This document shows positions 37,455 to 51,272 of a stretch of 64,000 nucleotides of DNA, piece by piece. The DNA comes from Trichuris trichiura (lineage: Eukaryota > Nematoda > Enoplea > Trichinellida > Trichuridae), in the NCBI GenBank assembly GCA_037903355.1, contig JBAJFE010000005.1:1178001-1242000 (forward strand). The letters are read 5' to 3'. The notes under the pieces are model-generated. The model worked only from the letters and a program-made list of their open reading frames with translations, searched no databases and had not been told where the DNA came from. The translations under genes were made by a program, and so were the position numbers. Each line of letters starts with the position of its first letter. Within the stretch, counting starts at the first letter, position 1.

Positions 37455-39009
37455 ATGCTGAACCCATTCGACTCCCTACCTTCGGCGCAGACTTTTCCCA
37501 CTTTAACTGTGGCCACCTCAGCAGCAGCAGCCGCCGCCGCTGCGGCTAACTTCTGCACGGCTGCTTCGTTCGGTGCCGAAGCGTCTACCACCAATGGTCC
37601 ATTCGCAACCGTTTACTACTCCGGTGGTGATCAACTGCAGGGAGCCGCAGGAGGAGCTCACAGTTTCGTCAAGCGTGAACCCGGAACCTGCAATTCATTA
37701 CAGTCGGCCACCACCAACCCTTATTCAACCATCGCCGCTACCGCCAACGACGCTGGTCGCTTTCTGCAGAACAGTGCTGACCAGCTAAACTTTGCCGCTC
37801 CCTTTCACGGAGACTCTCAGACAGGCCGACTGCCGTATTTGGGGCCGCATGTGATCACTCCTGACGCAGCTAACTCTTCATCGCCATCCCAGTTTAGCCA
37901 ATGGTCAACATGTCTCAAGTTTCCAGACCATCGATCCAATCCGTTCATCTCAGCGGCAGCGAGTTCAGCTTTCACAGGCCTCCCTGGAAGCACCCATGGA
38001 GGGATGGCTTTCAATCATCCGTACTGCCAGACGGGAGCATTCCTACGCTACTTGAAGCAGCAGCAAACATTGCCAGCGGTAGACAAACCAGTGAAGTGCA
38101 TGTGGACGGAAGGAGCAGCCAATGGGTCCTGCTGCGAACGGATATTCACCACAATGTTCGACATAGTAAGCCATCTGACTGTTGAGCATGTTGGCACGCA
38201 GGACAGCAGCTATCATGCTTGCTTCTGGAAGAACTGCCCTCGAGGAGGTAAGCCGTTCAAAGCTAAGTACAAATTGGTCAATCACATAAGAGTGCACACG
38301 GGTGAGAAGCCGTTTGCGTGTCCCTTTCCCAGCTGTGGCAAAGTATTCGCCAGAAGTGAAAATTTGAAAATTCACAAACGAACCCATACAGGTATTCTAT
38401 GGCGTCGTATTAGTTATGTCATTCAATATTCTGACGTCTGTTTAGGAGAGAAGCCGTTCAAGTGTGAATTCAGTGGTTGCGACCGACGGTTCGCCAACAG
38501 CAGCGACCGAAAGAAGCACTCGCATGTGCACACTACCGACAAACCATACTATTGCCGCGCTGAAGGATGCAACAAAAGCTATACGCATCCGTCGTCTTTA
38601 CGCAAGCATATGAAGGTATGAATGAAACAGTACATGCTTAAAGCTTACGAAAACGCAATCTTAGATTCACAGTAAATTCGTGCCAGGTGGATCTGGACTG
38701 ATTCGAGAATCAGGTGAAACTACAAATGGAGGTGATAGCTCCCCGCTGAGAAGCAAAGATACGTCAACCCCAAGTATGTCGACTGAAGAGACAAGCATCT
38801 CCAGTCCGTATTCGAATGGTTTGGAAACGAGAGCACTTTCCGTAAGCGCAGCCGGCGGGGAGCCAAACCCTGCTGCAGGTAGAGAACCACAGCAACAGCA
38901 GCACAACGCTAACCTCAGTGATTGGTACGTGTGCCATCACACGGGGGTGCCGCCGCTATTCAACTACGTCAGCAGCGACCATCTTAGAAAAATTCAATCG
39001 ATCTGCTAG
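37455..39009 (+). CDS. ref-2: Zic/odd-paired family zinc-finger transcription factor
   Basis: Three exons (37455-38391, 38446-38615, 38665-39009) give 483 aa. Five C2H2 fingers occupy roughly residues 210-387. The first has the enlarged spacing and paired tryptophan/cysteine pattern of Zic proteins (KCMWTEG ... CERIF). Later fingers carry the linkers HTGEKPF and HTTDKPYYC and the motif [14 protein letters not shown]. The 54-bp intron 1 falls in the HTGEKP linker and is in frame, so unspliced RNA would still read through. The N-terminal region has a run of nine alanines, and the C-terminus a QQQQ stretch and a Ser/Thr-rich tail. C. elegans REF-2 is the family member there and acts in epidermal and neuronal fate; the symbol is given by family only. 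The frame is open upstream to a GTG at 37422. Confidence 0.88.
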
Positions 39010-42000
39010 CCGCTACCTTTGCTTTGTACTCTCCTTTCTCGGAATGCACTTTTCTCCAAAGCTCTGTCCTTTGCATACATGATTACGTAAAATTAAAAAG
39101 AAAACTCATCTTCCACTGTAGCTCAGCTATACAGAACATTATTTGCTTGGCAAATAGGGGAACTTGCCGGCTTAGGGTAAGCTGCCTTAGTAGCGCTTTA
39201 GCGTATCGCGGCGGGCGTATATTTTTCTGATTTTTTTCATGAGCCCAAAAATAAGAGGGAACAAAAAGGCTGGCCGATTATGGCCACTCGGTGACATTTT
39301 CAAAGGCGACACCGAGAAGGGGGACAACCTTGAACAGGCGAGCCGTGGAAGAAGGACCAAGCGACAGACGACTTTGGTGAATTTAGGTCGCGCGCGTCAT
39401 GCCGGCATGGGCGCGTCGGGTTTTCCGACAGATTAGCATTAGTGACGTGTGTCTACCAGCCGCAGTTTGACTCCATTCGGCTCTTCCCCTAAAGGGCTGC
39501 GCTATGACGCCGAAAACTTGCCTTTTCTCGATCGCTCTCATTATGTTAGACTTGCAAAGACAACTTACCAATGGCGGCTGAGACGAAAAGTCGTTCCAAT
39601 GGAGACGACTACAAAGAGGGTACGTTTGACCTGGTCGATCAGCGGTCAGTTCAACAGCTGGTGGCCATTCAGACACGACAATGATCTCACCATGAAAGGA
39701 GTCGGATCATTCCGATCGGTCGTAAAGATTCGACCTCCCCGCCCAGTAATTGGCCTCCAAGCTTATACCAGCATCCCAACCAACGAAGGCGACTTGACCA
39801 ACAACGGCGACGTTGTTAGAATTGCACACTGCTCGCCAGCCATTCGTACAGCTCAGTTACATAACCACACTGATGTCAAATTTCAAATTTTCAGACGGAC
39901 GCCAACTCTATGCAAATAAATTTTAGCAACTGCGCCGCTTGATTGGTGCTCGCGAAGCGTCACTAAAAAACACTTTAAGCCTACTGGCTGTTTCAAAGTT
40001 CAAATTCGAATTGGCGTCGCTATTAAGCAAATTAGCCGTCTAGACAAACGCGCAGACAAACAATTTTCTTTCGATTGGTTGAGCGACAGCCAAAAATTTG
40101 CATAAAGGTTCCAACAAAGCGTCGCTTTTCCAAGCTGTTCAGTTAGCAATGGTTAATCTCTATGCATTGAACCATTGCGGATATCTAACCTATGCTCAAT
40201 TATCCGCGCACGTTAATGGCCTTTGGAGCGTGCAACGACTGTTGTCTATGTTACCAAAGATGGACGCTTTTACGACACCGGTAGTGGACCAATAAAATCT
40301 CACCCTCAGCAGGGATGAAGAGTCGTTCTTGATCAGCTCAGCAGTAATTGAAATGTCCCCATTCGCTACAGGGTGCCTAATTGAAAATTGTTGGTCGATG
40401 ACTGGGCTACACTATCACTGCGGTCAGGAAGATAATGAAGATCTGATAGAGAACCTCGCCCAGGTTGAATGGTTACTCAAAGGAGGTAATTGGCTGGCCT
40501 CAGTTACCGTATACTAGAAACTTCTACAACCTTCAAGGTTCTGATATATCGGGAAGAGATATGTCAACGTTTAAAGCAGAATCATATGATCAACGCGTAA
40601 GTATCCCGCTGTTTTCTCTTAATTATTCACCTCACGCAAGGAACTATAAGTACCGTGAGTAGAAAAGAGAGACTGCACGCATAGGTTTTTGGGCTAGAGC
40701 AAAATTCCAAGGCGACATACGGTCTTTTCATCGAAGTCCCATAAGGCATCACCTTTTTTATCAACAGACAATAATTCGATTTGTAGGTTGCGTCAATGAA
40801 TCCCGCTGCGCGACAATGGAAACAGCTCGGCACCCTAGTGCTGTTGGCTTCTGCCAAGGGGCGGCTACCGCTTTAAGTTCATTAAATAGATCAGGGTCGG
40901 GCAAGAACGCAGTGAAGCACCTGCTTCCCGCTGTTGGTGGCAGCTGGTCTTAGCCACCAGAAACGCGCCAGTCCCCGGAACGGACAACGGAGATGGCCAA
41001 TTGACTACTGACCATCGCTGACCGGCGGTTCATTGACGCCCATTGTAATGGCGAAGGAGCAAAAGCGTTTCTGACTTTGGCACCTCAAGTGCCAAGCGAA
41101 CGCTTAACCCAGATTATCTGCCCACAGTGGCCTTGTCGGTGGATTGGTTACAATTTAGTGACCTTCTGACCGTGAAAGCGGCACAAACCAACCGGCAACG
41201 ACAAACGTTTAGGCGCCGTTCGGTCTGAACAAAACCAACAACACAACGGTACCATTGTGGAAAATGAATGAGTGAAAGGAAGGCAAGCAGCTTGACGTAG
41301 CCGAGAAACCCCATGGACAGGTGTCGCCTAATCCTACGTAAGCATTGACCCTGACGTAATATCAATGCTACTTGTTCGTAATCGATGAAGCGCTGCTGAA
41401 TAGCAAGATTAACTACAGTAGCTCAAATCTGTCACCACCTGTCTTGACAGCGGCCAAAACGAGAACAGCCATATACATCTCAATGGAACGACTAACCCAA
41501 CTACAGAAAACTTTGACCAGCAGAGAAGATCATTTTACGTTCCCATACATCGTTACAATCACAAAAGGTCCAACGTGATAGCAGCGACAACTTTTTGGTA
41601 AACAACCTTCCATTAGCCAGATGGAGCTCAGGAACCCTGACGAGAGCGGTTCATGATGAACAGATGTCCCATGCGATTACCAAAGATGTCATTCGCTGAG
41701 CAGGTGATATTGTTGCTGCCTTTTTCTCATGGCCTTCCACTTTCCTGTTGATATCTCTTCGTAAGCATAAGTAGGGCTTTCCGCCGTCAGTTCAACTCTA
41801 ATGATTCTGTTGTTCATTTTGCTTTCGTAAGCTTATGAGGGTATTTTTCCAGCATCTCAATGCTTTCCTTCGTAACTTAAAGCCACTTCAGTGAGGAAAT
41901 TTGCATAAGCAGACATACTTCTATCAGAAAAGACGCTGGCAATGCTTGAAAAAAGTTTGAAAAAGTAAGCGTCAAAAACTAGTAAATTGTCTCAGTTAAC

Positions 42001-45000
42001 CATCGATGGTAGCAGTTCAATTCAGAGAATGGGAAGATCGCATTCATTCTCTCACGGGAATGCATCTTCGCCTAAGCGCACCAAGTCGACAAGTTATTGA
42101 GCAGATGTTAAACATTTCTATGATATTGAAGTGCCAACATCCACACATATCAAGACACTTTGGCTTTTAACATTTCCGCAAGTACCTAAGTCACGTTGGC
42201 TCCTTCCAAGAGACCTTAATAAATTGCATATAGATAGATATATCATTTTTTACAACCATTCACGTTCACTCATCCTTCTACGTCTCATTCTAAACAGCGG
42301 AACGGTGGTGAGTACTTTACTTAAATCCGTAAGTGCATATGCAGAAGAACAGTCACGACGAATGTACAACAGAAAATTTGCATATGGCTCAGCATTAAGC
42401 TCATTGGATAAGTTTGGCTAGTCAGGAAAAATAACCGAATATTAGCTCAAAAGCTATTTCTTTTTTGTAACAAACATTTTCGAAAGGCATGAAATTAAGA
42501 TGTTCAAGTCTGCTGCTAAAAAAAAGTCTTTCGGTTAAGCTGAGATTGAATGGACGTTGTAAGGCTTATCTTTGCTGTTATCTCGTTGTCAATGGTGTTT
42601 GATACGTTTGCTGTCAATCACTTTGTCGGGAAAGTCGTGAAAAATCACATGAAAAGGGCGCGTAGGCGAGAAAGGTGTGCCGCCGGCGACGGCTTGCAAA
42701 CAGCAACGTGTTAGGGCGTTTCTTTGTGACAACATGACTATGAAATATTACAGTCCTTGACATGAACGAGCAGAGTTGAGGCGTACGAACATTCAATAGG
42801 AGATCGTCCAGGCGAACGCAGACAGTCATAACGTTAATTGAATCTTCTTCTTCTTCATCAGGTAACCGCCGCCGCTATTCCTTTGACACATCGTCATCAA
42901 TCATGCCGCTCCGTTTTGCTTGCAGCCGGTTGCACATCCATCTCGTTGACGTCAAACCATTTATGGAGGTCATTGGGACGTCGACGATTTCTCGTATAAA
43001 CAATTTTCATATTCAAAATTCCCATCCATGTCATTTGACAAAGCTTACGTTCTGCTGACGAACAACAACGAGTGAAAAAAAGGTGATGACCCATTGAAAA
43101 AGTGCTCAACTTTGGCCTGCTCGCACATTTATTTATGGCTAAGTTGTTGAATTGTGCTGGCTCATTTGAAATGACCGACGCAACCTTGTTTCGGCAAAAT
43201 TTGCTATGATTGTCCAACCATTTCGGTTGGCAACCAATTTGGCGGCGGCGCTTAAGGTCGCGCGCCGTGCAACGGGTTGCCGAAAGTTGTAGTGACATTT
43301 AAGACAGACCGCCGCCGCCACCTCTGCCGTTAGTTGACGGCCGACCAAACAGGCGACAACCGAAGGGCGTGAACGAATAATGGCCAATAAAGAGCGGTCG
43401 TTACAGGTTGGCCTTACAGGCTAAATGATTGGCGAAATTGTTAGGGCCAGCCGCAGTCTTGCGCTTTCTTCTAACCGCCTTCATTGTTTGAAACTGGATT
43501 TGTCGTCCATTCTGTACCATCAATAAGTGACTACGCCTCCGGCAGGCGGCAACATCTAACGCGCATCTCCTTTTGTGCCCTAACAACTGCCACTCTCTCT
43601 CTCTCTCTACCCCCTTTTCCATCTTTACACATCGAAACAGTTCAATCAAAGCTGAGCCTGTGGCCAACGTTTTGGTGAAAAACATGTTAATTATAATCCA
43701 ACAGAAAGAATAAGCAAATTTTAAGTCAAAAAGAAAAAAAGCGAAATGAATATGTCGAACATAAGTAAGCAATAACATTATAGGAGTGAAAATCACGCTA
43801 AAACACATTAGCATAAGTGACATACAGCATCGTTCTCTGCTGTGTCATGAAGCCGGCTGGACGGCCTTAATTATTCCTTACTTAACAATATAGTTTTTCC
43901 TTAAAAGATGTCGGAAGAACAGATATTTTGGTGGAAATCAAAGTCTGAAAAAAACAGCAATAGAACTTAGCGTTTCTGCATCATTAACGGCCCTTCTTTT
44001 TCAGGTTGAGAAGAACCAACCGCTTACAGGAAAATAATACGAAAATACTCCCTACCAGTGGCGCTCTAACAGTTTTTAATGCAGAAGGTAAGCAAAGCGT
44101 AATATTGATAGCTAAAGTCGACTTTACAAAGTTAAAGGTAGATAGCACAATTAGAAAAAAAATATGTAAGCAACCAGGAATAACAGCCAATCAACAGAAA
44201 GCTTATGCCTGAACATGTATGATTTTATTAAGCATGTGAGATTCTGCTGACCTCAAAGTGAGCACAATTTCGCTTTTGCACAAAGCGTAGCTTCAACATT
44301 GCCCTATTCAATAATTGATACGTTTCGAATGAGCTTACGAACGCTGAAATGAGATAAAGCTTTAAATATATGCAAATAGGAAAAGCATCAAAAACTTATC
44401 AATGTATAGATAAACTGGCCGGCGAAATTGACGTTTCTTTGGTTAGTTAATATGCAAAAAGAAATAGTGCATTATAATCGGCACGTGATTTAAAAAAGCA
44501 CATATATAAGTTAATAATTTTTAAAAAAATTGCCGCGCATCGAAAAGCGTCAAAATTGTTCGCTTACCAAATTGAGAGAAGATAAACAGCCATTGCAAAC
44601 GTTCTACTACGATCACCATCACCGACATGTAGACGTGCTGTATACCAACTGAAGCATTCACTTCCACTATACAACAACGGCTAAGATGGAATTAAGAAAT
44701 CATGCACTAACACAGACGCTGAAGATCATGCACAACGTCGCATTAGCCCACAAGGCATACAGAACTAATTTACATGAATGGAAGTTTTAAATTTGAATAT
44801 TTTTTGAAAATTGGACAATTTTGCAGAATAACTCAGTACACATTACTCATATGTATCGTAAGGCAATTGGTTTGAACTATCATTTCTGCAATTGGTGATC
44901 CGCCGGGCTGAAGATCATGTTTAACAGAATATTCACAGCAAGAAGAGAAGCGTAGAACGGCCGTTCAATCGATTGTATATGTACATATGTATATAGACTG

Positions 45001-45018
45001 GTTTGGCCGTCATTTGAT
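39010..45018. other. 6-kb gene-free region 3' of the Zic gene
   Basis: No exon chain on either strand shows family similarity. CT repeats lie at about 43592-43608. Octamers are at 39910, 40096, 41899, 42376 and 44370, a higher density than the coding parts of the window. It may hold Zic regulatory DNA. Confidence 0.45.
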
Positions 45019-48000
45019 TTATGTTGGAATGGACAGTCCTTCCGCAACTTTTTCCAAAATCTGTTCGACATTAAGTTTCCAATTTTTGATATCTTTTGAA
45101 ACTTGACACCACGCTTCGCCGTGACGGGGTTCCGCTTGAACGCATCGTCTACGAACGTCGTCCTGTTGCTCCTAAAAAAGAACCAACAAAGGAAAAAATG
45201 GCACCTACGAAAGGCGGCAACTTATACGGGTGTTCCGTGAAGAAGTTCGAACTTGTAAAAGTACGCCCACGAGTCGCCCAAGTCCGGTTCAACTTTGACC
45301 GTTCGGCCAAACCATTCGCGCGCTTTGGTCATCTTTCTTTCCGCCCAAAAAAGTCTGCAACAAAATGGAAGAAAAAATGGCCATTCATGACGTCATTTGG
45401 CTACTTGGAAACCGCCAAGAGAACGTGCGGATCGTGTTCGCACTTTCGCAAAGCGTCCACGGATTTGGACTTTCGCGCCGGTCGCAATTCGGCGAAAATC
45501 GATTCGGCCCAGAGGATGCCCGAATCCGGGCAATCCTGCAACGCTCGAGCGAGCAAATTCATTGCGGTTTCGCGAAATCCGCCGCGCATCTCGGTTCGAA
45601 TTGCCGCCAACCTACAGTAAGTCAACAACGTTCTTGCGAATCAATTATTTTTAAAAACAAATGATCAAGCGCACCATAATTCCGGCATTTTCGGGTTCTT
45701 CATGCGACCCCTTTCGAGAATTGCGCGCGCTTTTATTAAGCAACCATGCTTTTCCTCGCACGACGCAGCCAACAGTAGCAACGGTATACTATTTGGGCAT
45801 TTCTTTATCTGACATAACAAATGGAATTTTAATTAATATATATTATTTTCAAACGATCGATAAGATACTCACTCCTTGGGAGTAGAAACTTCGAGCTTCC
45901 TCCAAGTTGCCTTTTTGGTCGTAAATCTGTCCTCCAATCATCCACAGCTAAATGGTCAACAACATGCGGCCATAAATGGAGTGATCATTCAAGCAAACCT
46001 TTGGCGCATCTTCGTACGCCGACAAACCTTGCTTGACCAAATCAATGGCGGCGTCAAGTTCATTGAGACACCATTCCAATTTGGCCGATTTCATCCATAT
46101 CTGACAATTGTATAAAAACGGCGAGATTAATCCATTTGCTTTTGACAATAATGTGGAACAAACCCTGGCCGAAGGTGCCGAATCTCGAGCCTTCTTCAAA
46201 AGCAATCTTGCTCGTTCGAATTGGCTATTTTCGCTTTCCAACTTAACCGCCGCCAACCATATATCCTCCGAATTGGGATTCGACTGAAATGCGAGAGCCA
46301 ATATCTTACGCGAGCCTTGCACGTCGCCCTTAAGCAAATGACGCTTTTAAAAAAAAATAACGACAAAACAATGATGAGCTGACCGATAGCCATTTGGACT
46401 TGGCGTACATTAGCCAAAGTATTTCTGCCTTTGGACATTTCGATACGGCTTCTTCCAAAATTGTTTCCAACGCTTCGCTGGCAACGAAAATGATGTTGAA
46501 GAACAGCGGTGCAAACATACGTATTATTATGATTGTTACCGGGTGCCGTGTTTTCTTTCGAAATGAGCTGCTGGAAGCCATACGCTTTTCTTTTCTGGAA
46601 ATGTCTTTATAGCGTGAGCGTAGACGGCGCGAGCACATTCGTAGGCGCCTTGCGCGATAAACTAAAATTCGGCTGATTAATGGAATATTTTTTGGCAAAG
46701 TTGAATGAGAATGAAACCATTTCCGCGTCTTCCATCCACGTACGCTTACGATCCTCTTCGTCAATACCGAAGCCAATTACCGACTTGCTAAAAAGAATGA
46801 ATTGGACAATTCTTTAAAACGTCCGCTATACGATATACTGACACGATGGATTGACAAGTGATGGGATTTCCGGCTTTTTCAGCGTCCATAGCATCTTTCA
46901 ACCATTGATCGCGATTTATTTCCACCATATTTGCTCTAAGCGATTTGACCGCTCGCTCAACAATCTTGTGCACCATTGGCACGTTTCCGTGAGCTTCTTC
47001 CAATTTTGCAGCCGTCAACCAGACGTGACGATCAGTTGGTATATTCTCGCGAGCTTTGTTTAATACCTGAAAAAGTGGATAACGAACAACGATAAGTAAC
47101 GAAAGAAGAATTTTCAACACCTTTCGAGCATTTTCGTACGTCTCGAGTTTGGCCAAAGCGAGCCACAGGTCGACGCTTGTTGGACAACATTCAACGGCTC
47201 GGGATAGCAATATTCGCGCGTCGTCAGGTTCTTCAAGCGCAACGGCAGCTTTCCAAAGACGAACGGAATTTGGAATATATTCAAGAGCTAAACAATCTCG
47301 TATGACGTACTTTTCAAATGGAAAAAATGTCAAGCACAACAAACACAATCACTCAAAGTTACAGTATCACGAACAGACATTCTCTCAATGTATCTCCTGC
47401 TCTTACAACTCAAAAGCTTCATCATCACTCAGCAGTTTATCAATGAAGGAAAACACTTAACGACCAAACGGTCATTAGGTCTAAAATCGATTGCTAAACT
47501 GAAAAAAATGATTATGTTATTACGTGAGTGTCCATTCATCTTTTCAACCTTAAGCGTTACAACACTTCATTCATTCTTATACTTAAAAGGTGGTCAAACT
47601 AATCCAATAATATTCTAATTAATAGTCAACGTGCAGCACAAAATTAACTTCACATCTCTTCAACATTTGTGTCTATTGTTTACATTCTTATTGTTTTTAT
47701 TAATTCACTATTTCCTTGCGCAAGTTCATCCTGTTAAGAAGGTTCTATAGTGTCCGCGTAGCTTTCCAATCCGACTTTATCTGTCGCCGGTGAGTGAAGC
47801 CAACGAGAGATTAAGTCAGACCTGAACGCTGAGTGGACGTAAGAAAGATATCTAATGAAATTACATGGAAGCTGCTCACACGCAACCTTCCTACAAGATC
47901 ATTATACATGTTAAAAGCAAAAACTAGTTAACGAAAAGTCCGTACCTTTGCGAAGAACGCGTTTTTTAGTCTTTGGTTCACTTTCCAACTCGGCAGCTCT

Positions 48001-49103
48001 CATCCAAATTCGAACCGAGTGTGGAAGCGCTCTGACCGCTTGCGATATTGTTACCTACAAAATAGAATGATTTGTTTTTATTCAAAAAAAAGATAAGCAC
48101 ACAAAATATGCATGAAATTACTCGAGCCGTATCGGGCGGGTTAAGACGGGCCGCTTCCAACCATACGTCTTCGCTTTGGCTGCACACTTCGCATGCATTC
48201 ATTATAATATTTCGCGCCACCTGCAATTTGCCAACAACTTCTTCCAAACGGGCGGAGGCGATCCATGCTTAAATTGGTTGGTAAAAATGGAAATTAAACA
48301 TTTCATCATACCGGGCGGATGATTGGGATTCGTTTCCCTAACGGATTTCAACAAAAGACGAGCCTTCTTAATGTCACTTTAAAAGTATATTAAATAATAT
48401 GTAAAATGAAAAAATGTACGTATACGACAATAAACCTTATGTCTCCGCCGTAATTTGGAATCATCGATTGAAGATCAGTTAAGTAACCTTTTGGATCGAC
48501 GACTGTCTGACCGCTAACCGAATCGGAAAGCTGAAAGTCGTAAAAGAAACGTTTGCTTCAAACTATATTCGATGGATGGTGTAATCACTTGATTCAATTT
48601 CATATCCATTATTTGATTACGAGCTTGACCAATTTTGCACAAGTCCAAATCGGTACTACTTCCGGTGGCGATTCCCGTTGACCATCCGGGACCAAACATA
48701 TTCACGCCTGAACGCATTCCCAACGACGTTGCCGAACCCAACGAAGGAGTCGTCAAACCACCGTACATCTTTAAAAAAATGTACAACCATAAATGGGCAA
48801 GAAAAATGACGAATCCATTGATCAACAACCTGTTGCCTCAAATCGAGCATGTTGGCCGTGTCCGCTGAAGCAAATCTGGACAACACCGAATCCGGTACGG
48901 GAGTGAACCTTCAATTTAAAATAAAAAAATAACGCCTTCAGAAAGTAATAACTTTTTAAAAGAAAATAATTCACTTTTCCGCTCGCGGATTTCGCTGTCT
49001 TTTGTTACGTACGTCGCCAACTTCAGGAATGCTCGACCATTCATCTTCGCTAACCATTGCTAACTGTCTCTAAAATACGCAGACTGCGTTGTATAACAGC
49101 AAA

Positions 49104-49135
<32 letters not shown>

Positions 49136-49836
49136 GAACTTTAAGATCGGAAAATTCTTGCTGGATTTTAGGCCTCTCCTTACGGTATTCTTCGATCAAT
49201 TTTTTCAATTTTTGTTCTCTAAAAGAGAACATAACATTTTGATGGGTTCACAAAAACGAAAGCACATATTTCACCTGTATTCCCGTCGCTTTTCGTCTTG
49301 ACGATCGTCGATTAACTGATAGACGGCGTCGGCTTCTTCGTCATCTTTGTCATAGGGATCTTTTGAAAATAAGCTTCCTCCGTAACCTTCAAACTAAAAA
49401 CATGGTGAAAGTAATTTTTTGCCAAAACGAGCGGGAAATTTAAGTATTGCCTCGTCGTAATTTGCGTCATTTAAATCTTCCTCCTCTTCTTCTTCCACTT
49501 CCTCTCGTTCTTCGCCTCCGGGTCCGGTTGTCTTCTTTCGCGGTTGATGCGGATGCCTTTCGTCGCTGAACAAGAAAAAGTACATTTTAAAAATTATCTT
49601 AGCCTTCAAATATGCAAATTTTATCTACCTGACGTCACCAGCTTCTCGAGCAGGGCCGATATCCGATCGGGTCGTAAAACCAGTGGCACTGAACAACCAA
49701 AGTGCATAAGATCGAACGGATGCACAATTGAAACGTACCCTCGACCAACGCCGGCAACGTAGCCCAAAGGAGCCGGCATACCAATAAAATGTTTACGCTT
49801 TTTGTTAACCAACGCGCCGGGCACCGTAGCAGCCAT
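45019..49836 (-). CDS. prp-6: Pre-mRNA-processing factor 6 (U5/tri-snRNP protein)
   Basis: A spliceosome scaffold that bridges U5 and U4/U6 snRNPs. Twenty-four exons from 49739-49836 to 45019-45171 close in phase to 959 aa (human PRPF6 has 941). The N-terminal PRP1 region shows GYVAGVGRG, an acidic run [28 protein letters not shown] and [17 protein letters not shown]. The C-terminal two thirds is HAT/TPR-like repeats, with [49 protein letters not shown] and [14 protein letters not shown]. The domain looks complete. Introns are 44-78 bp except one of 658 bp (47288-47945). Splice-site oddities: GC-AG at 49394-49450, GTTCGT at 49139, GTCAGT at 46842 and GTCAGC at 46383, all fixed by homology on both sides. 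The ABHD11 gene ends 321 bases upstream on the same strand. Confidence 0.95.
49104..49133. repeat. (AAT)n microsatellite in PRPF6 intron
   Basis: About ten copies of AAT fill most of the 70-bp intron 49070-49139, directly after its unusual GTTCGT donor as read on the minus strand. Confidence 0.95.
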
Positions 49837-50157
49837 TTTTTGGCAAACTAATAGGGAAAACTTCAACGTCGCGAAAACAATTAAAAAGTGGGAATCCTAC
49901 TTTTTCAACAATACCGTGTGTTTTAAAATGCGACTGACAGCAAATACCCGCTCACAATTTGTCGACCAAACGTTGAACACTCGCAAAAATGCGAAACTAC
50001 CGTATATGAATGTGTTAAATGATTTTCAGGTACGTTCGTGACAGTACTCGAGTTTTTTTAATGGCACCATTACCAGTAAACAGATTAGCACTAGTACCAG
50101 CAAGCGCGGCGTGCAAGTTTTACGTTCCATTTTCAATTGCCATGAATTAAGACTAAG

Positions 50158-51272
50158 CTATTTGGCCAAGAAATCGGCAGCGATTTGCAAGAATTTAGCG
50201 GGATTTTCCGCGTGCACCCAATGGCCAACCTTCTCGACCGTCTGCACTTCCAAACGAGGAAACAAGCGACGACACAATGGCAGATCTTCATCCCTGAATT
50301 GGCAAATCTGAGTGAAAAGTTTGGTTTTTTTCGAAGATGGTTGCTTGCCTGACGTAGGAGGACAATTCCCCTCGTACAATGCAGGTTGGTTTGTCAAAAG
50401 TGCGACCTGGCTCGATATCGAATCGTAAAATATCGGATATGTGATTGTCGATAGCTTCAATGTTGAATTTCCAACTTGGAGGTTCACCCTTTTTCGCGTG
50501 CAAACTTGTCAGCAGAAATTCGGCCACATCCTTATTCTGCAGTTAATAGATTAGTACCAAAATTAACTGACATAACCATTACGTACGTTTAAAGTTTTCA
50601 TCAAATCTTTGAAAGCGTTTCTTCGCACTTCCGAATAGTCGCCTCTCAGCTCGCACTTCTTTACTGCTTCAAGGGCGTCTGTGATTATCCGATCGGGTCG
50701 CCTCATTTCGCGAGGTGAAAAATCAACCAAAAGCAACCGACCAATAAGCTCAGGCTTAAAAAAATTAACATATATTTCTACATATGGCATATTCTATAGC
50801 AAAAATACGGGAACGTTGTATCGAAAGGTTACCTGTTGGAGAGCAACGAAGGAAGCCACTCTTCCGCCTAAGCTATGCCCAATAAGAGACAATTCATTTG
50901 TACTAAGACCAAGATAATTAATTAGGTTGATTACATCGTTTGCCATTTCATCGACTGTCATCGAAGGAAAATGTGGGCTGTCGCCATGATTGCGCAAATC
51001 GGCTGTATAGATTCTATTCGACAACTTTCGTTGCAATGCAGATGCCATAGAACGCCAGTTTCCCTTATGGCCAAAGAGACCATGTAAAATTAAAGCAGGT
51101 CTAGAAGATGGGTCGAATTGGGCAGATGTTACCTCATAGGCTAAACGAACGCTGAAAGCAAGTTGAACCGTAAAAACGATTTAGTTTATATAGTACAATT
51201 TTACCTGTCATTCGCCGCCAGTCGCACAGACGAGAAGCATTGACGACGCAAACAAAAAGGAAAGAAAAACAT
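50158..51272 (-). CDS. ABHD11-like alpha/beta hydrolase, probably mitochondrial
   Basis: Five exons, 51205-51272, 50833-51151, 50587-50754, 50349-50536 and 50158-50293, close to 292 aa. The first exon encodes a basic, phenylalanine-rich leader (MFFFPFCLRRQCFSSVRLAA) that suits mitochondrial import. Oxyanion-side motif HGLFGHKGNW, then DLRNHGDSPHFP, nucleophile elbow GHSLGG and the catalytic-His block VGHWVHAENP are all present and in the usual order. Human ABHD11 sits in mitochondria and protects the lipoylated 2-oxoglutarate dehydrogenase complex; the same role is inferred. The last intron (50294-50348) is GC-AG, and only this reading keeps the SSYVRDED block intact. Confidence 0.88.

Noticed and set aside
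43401..43823. Minus-strand frame of 140 codons
   Set aside because: Includes a CT-repeat translation and shows no family similarity or splice context.
45096..45664. Plus-strand frames up to 174 codons
   Set aside because: Antisense shadows of the last PRPF6 exons.
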